Shown one piece after another: positions 5,074-5,329 of a stretch of DNA of 5,329 bases. Positions within the stretch are counted from its first letter, which is position 1. Every line of letters starts with the position of its first letter. The position numbers and the translations under genes were made by a program. This DNA comes from an uncultured Candidatus Saccharibacteria bacterium (GTDB lineage: Bacteria; Patescibacteria; Saccharimonadia; Saccharimonadales; Nanosynbacteraceae): the NCBI GenBank assembly GCA_947097375.1, contig CAMURE010000039.1, forward strand, positions 1-5,329, read 5' to 3'. The notes beneath the pieces were generated by a model. The model worked only from the letters and a program-made list of their open reading frames with translations, searched no databases and was not told the DNA's origin.

Positions 5074-5329
5074 TTGACAAAAAGTAGACCTGAATTTGAT
5101 AAAATTACATCGTTTGATGAGTTTAATCAATACTATTGGTATCGTGAAGAACTTTCGCAGATATGCAAGTCATTAGGATTAGAATATAAAAGTACAAAAC
5201 AGGAACTCAATCACATTATTGAGCAGTACTTTAATGGTAATTTGATTAAAAAGTCATCAGTAAAAAATGAAAAGAAGCAAGTTGAAAATATTACTTTAGA
5301 TACGCCATTACTTGAATGTGGTTTTTCTT
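5074..5329 (+). CDS. SAP-domain protein, 5' part only (runs off the window)
   Basis: The first 85 residues are visible and the frame is open to the window edge. Residues about 18-55, from 'YYWYREELSQICKSLGLEY' through 'STKQELNHIIEQYF', match the SAP helix-extension-helix pattern, a short nucleic-acid-binding motif. A Lys-rich linker (59-69) follows, then 'LDTPLLECGF', which resembles the start of the conserved second half of small SAP proteins found in Firmicutes; that last match is from memory and less certain. The start is TTG with a GAGGAG site. Base composition is strikingly different: about 29% G+C in the lines counted, against 57% in a sampled line of glyS just upstream, with matching A/T-rich codon choice. 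This suggests recent acquisition. The biological role is unknown; DNA or RNA binding is the family expectation. Confidence 0.75.
   Translation, partial: MTKSRPEFDKITSFDEFNQYYWYREELSQICKSLGLEYKSTKQELNHIIEQYFNGNLIKKSSVKNEKKQVENITLDTPLLECGFS

Overview
The window looks like a chromosomal segment of a small-genome bacterium, most probably a member of the Patescibacteria/CPR and plausibly Saccharibacteria (TM7). This assignment is an inference. It rests on compact gene packing, apparently leaderless promoters (a TATACT -10 box ending only 7-9 bases before an ATG), a soluble 'stripped' two-component pair, and a single-chain alpha2-type glycyl-tRNA synthetase. TGA acts as an ordinary stop codon. No RNA genes, CRISPR arrays, insertion sequences or phage genes were found.

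Layout on the plus strand: (1) a leaderless gene (63-731) for a membrane-anchored protein with a PsbP-like extracytoplasmic domain; (2) a three-gene operon (816-2568) of a sensorless histidine kinase, a receiver-only response regulator and the recombination mediator RecO, joined by two ATGA stop/start overlaps and driven by an extended -10 promoter. On the minus strand: (3) an unrecognised, probably cytosolic 337-residue protein (3559-2546) whose last 23 bases overlap the end of recO tail to tail. Back on the plus strand: (4) glycyl-tRNA synthetase (3686-5029), transcribed divergently from the orphan gene from overlapping promoters, with a short leader holding a GC-rich hairpin and a possible 15-codon leader ORF that ends on the synthetase start; (5) the start of a very AT-rich SAP-domain gene (5074 to the window end), compositionally foreign to its neighbours.

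Functionally, recO and glyS are housekeeping genes that are neighbours in many bacteria (era-recO-glyQ-glyS in Bacillus). Here the orphan minus-strand gene lies between them, and a two-component module without a recognisable sensor or output domain is transcriptionally and translationally tied to recO. The strongest leads are the repeated GCTATACT promoter box with leaderless geometry, the HK-REC-recO coupling, and the glyS leader arrangement. Nothing here amounts to a clear new defence or mobile system.
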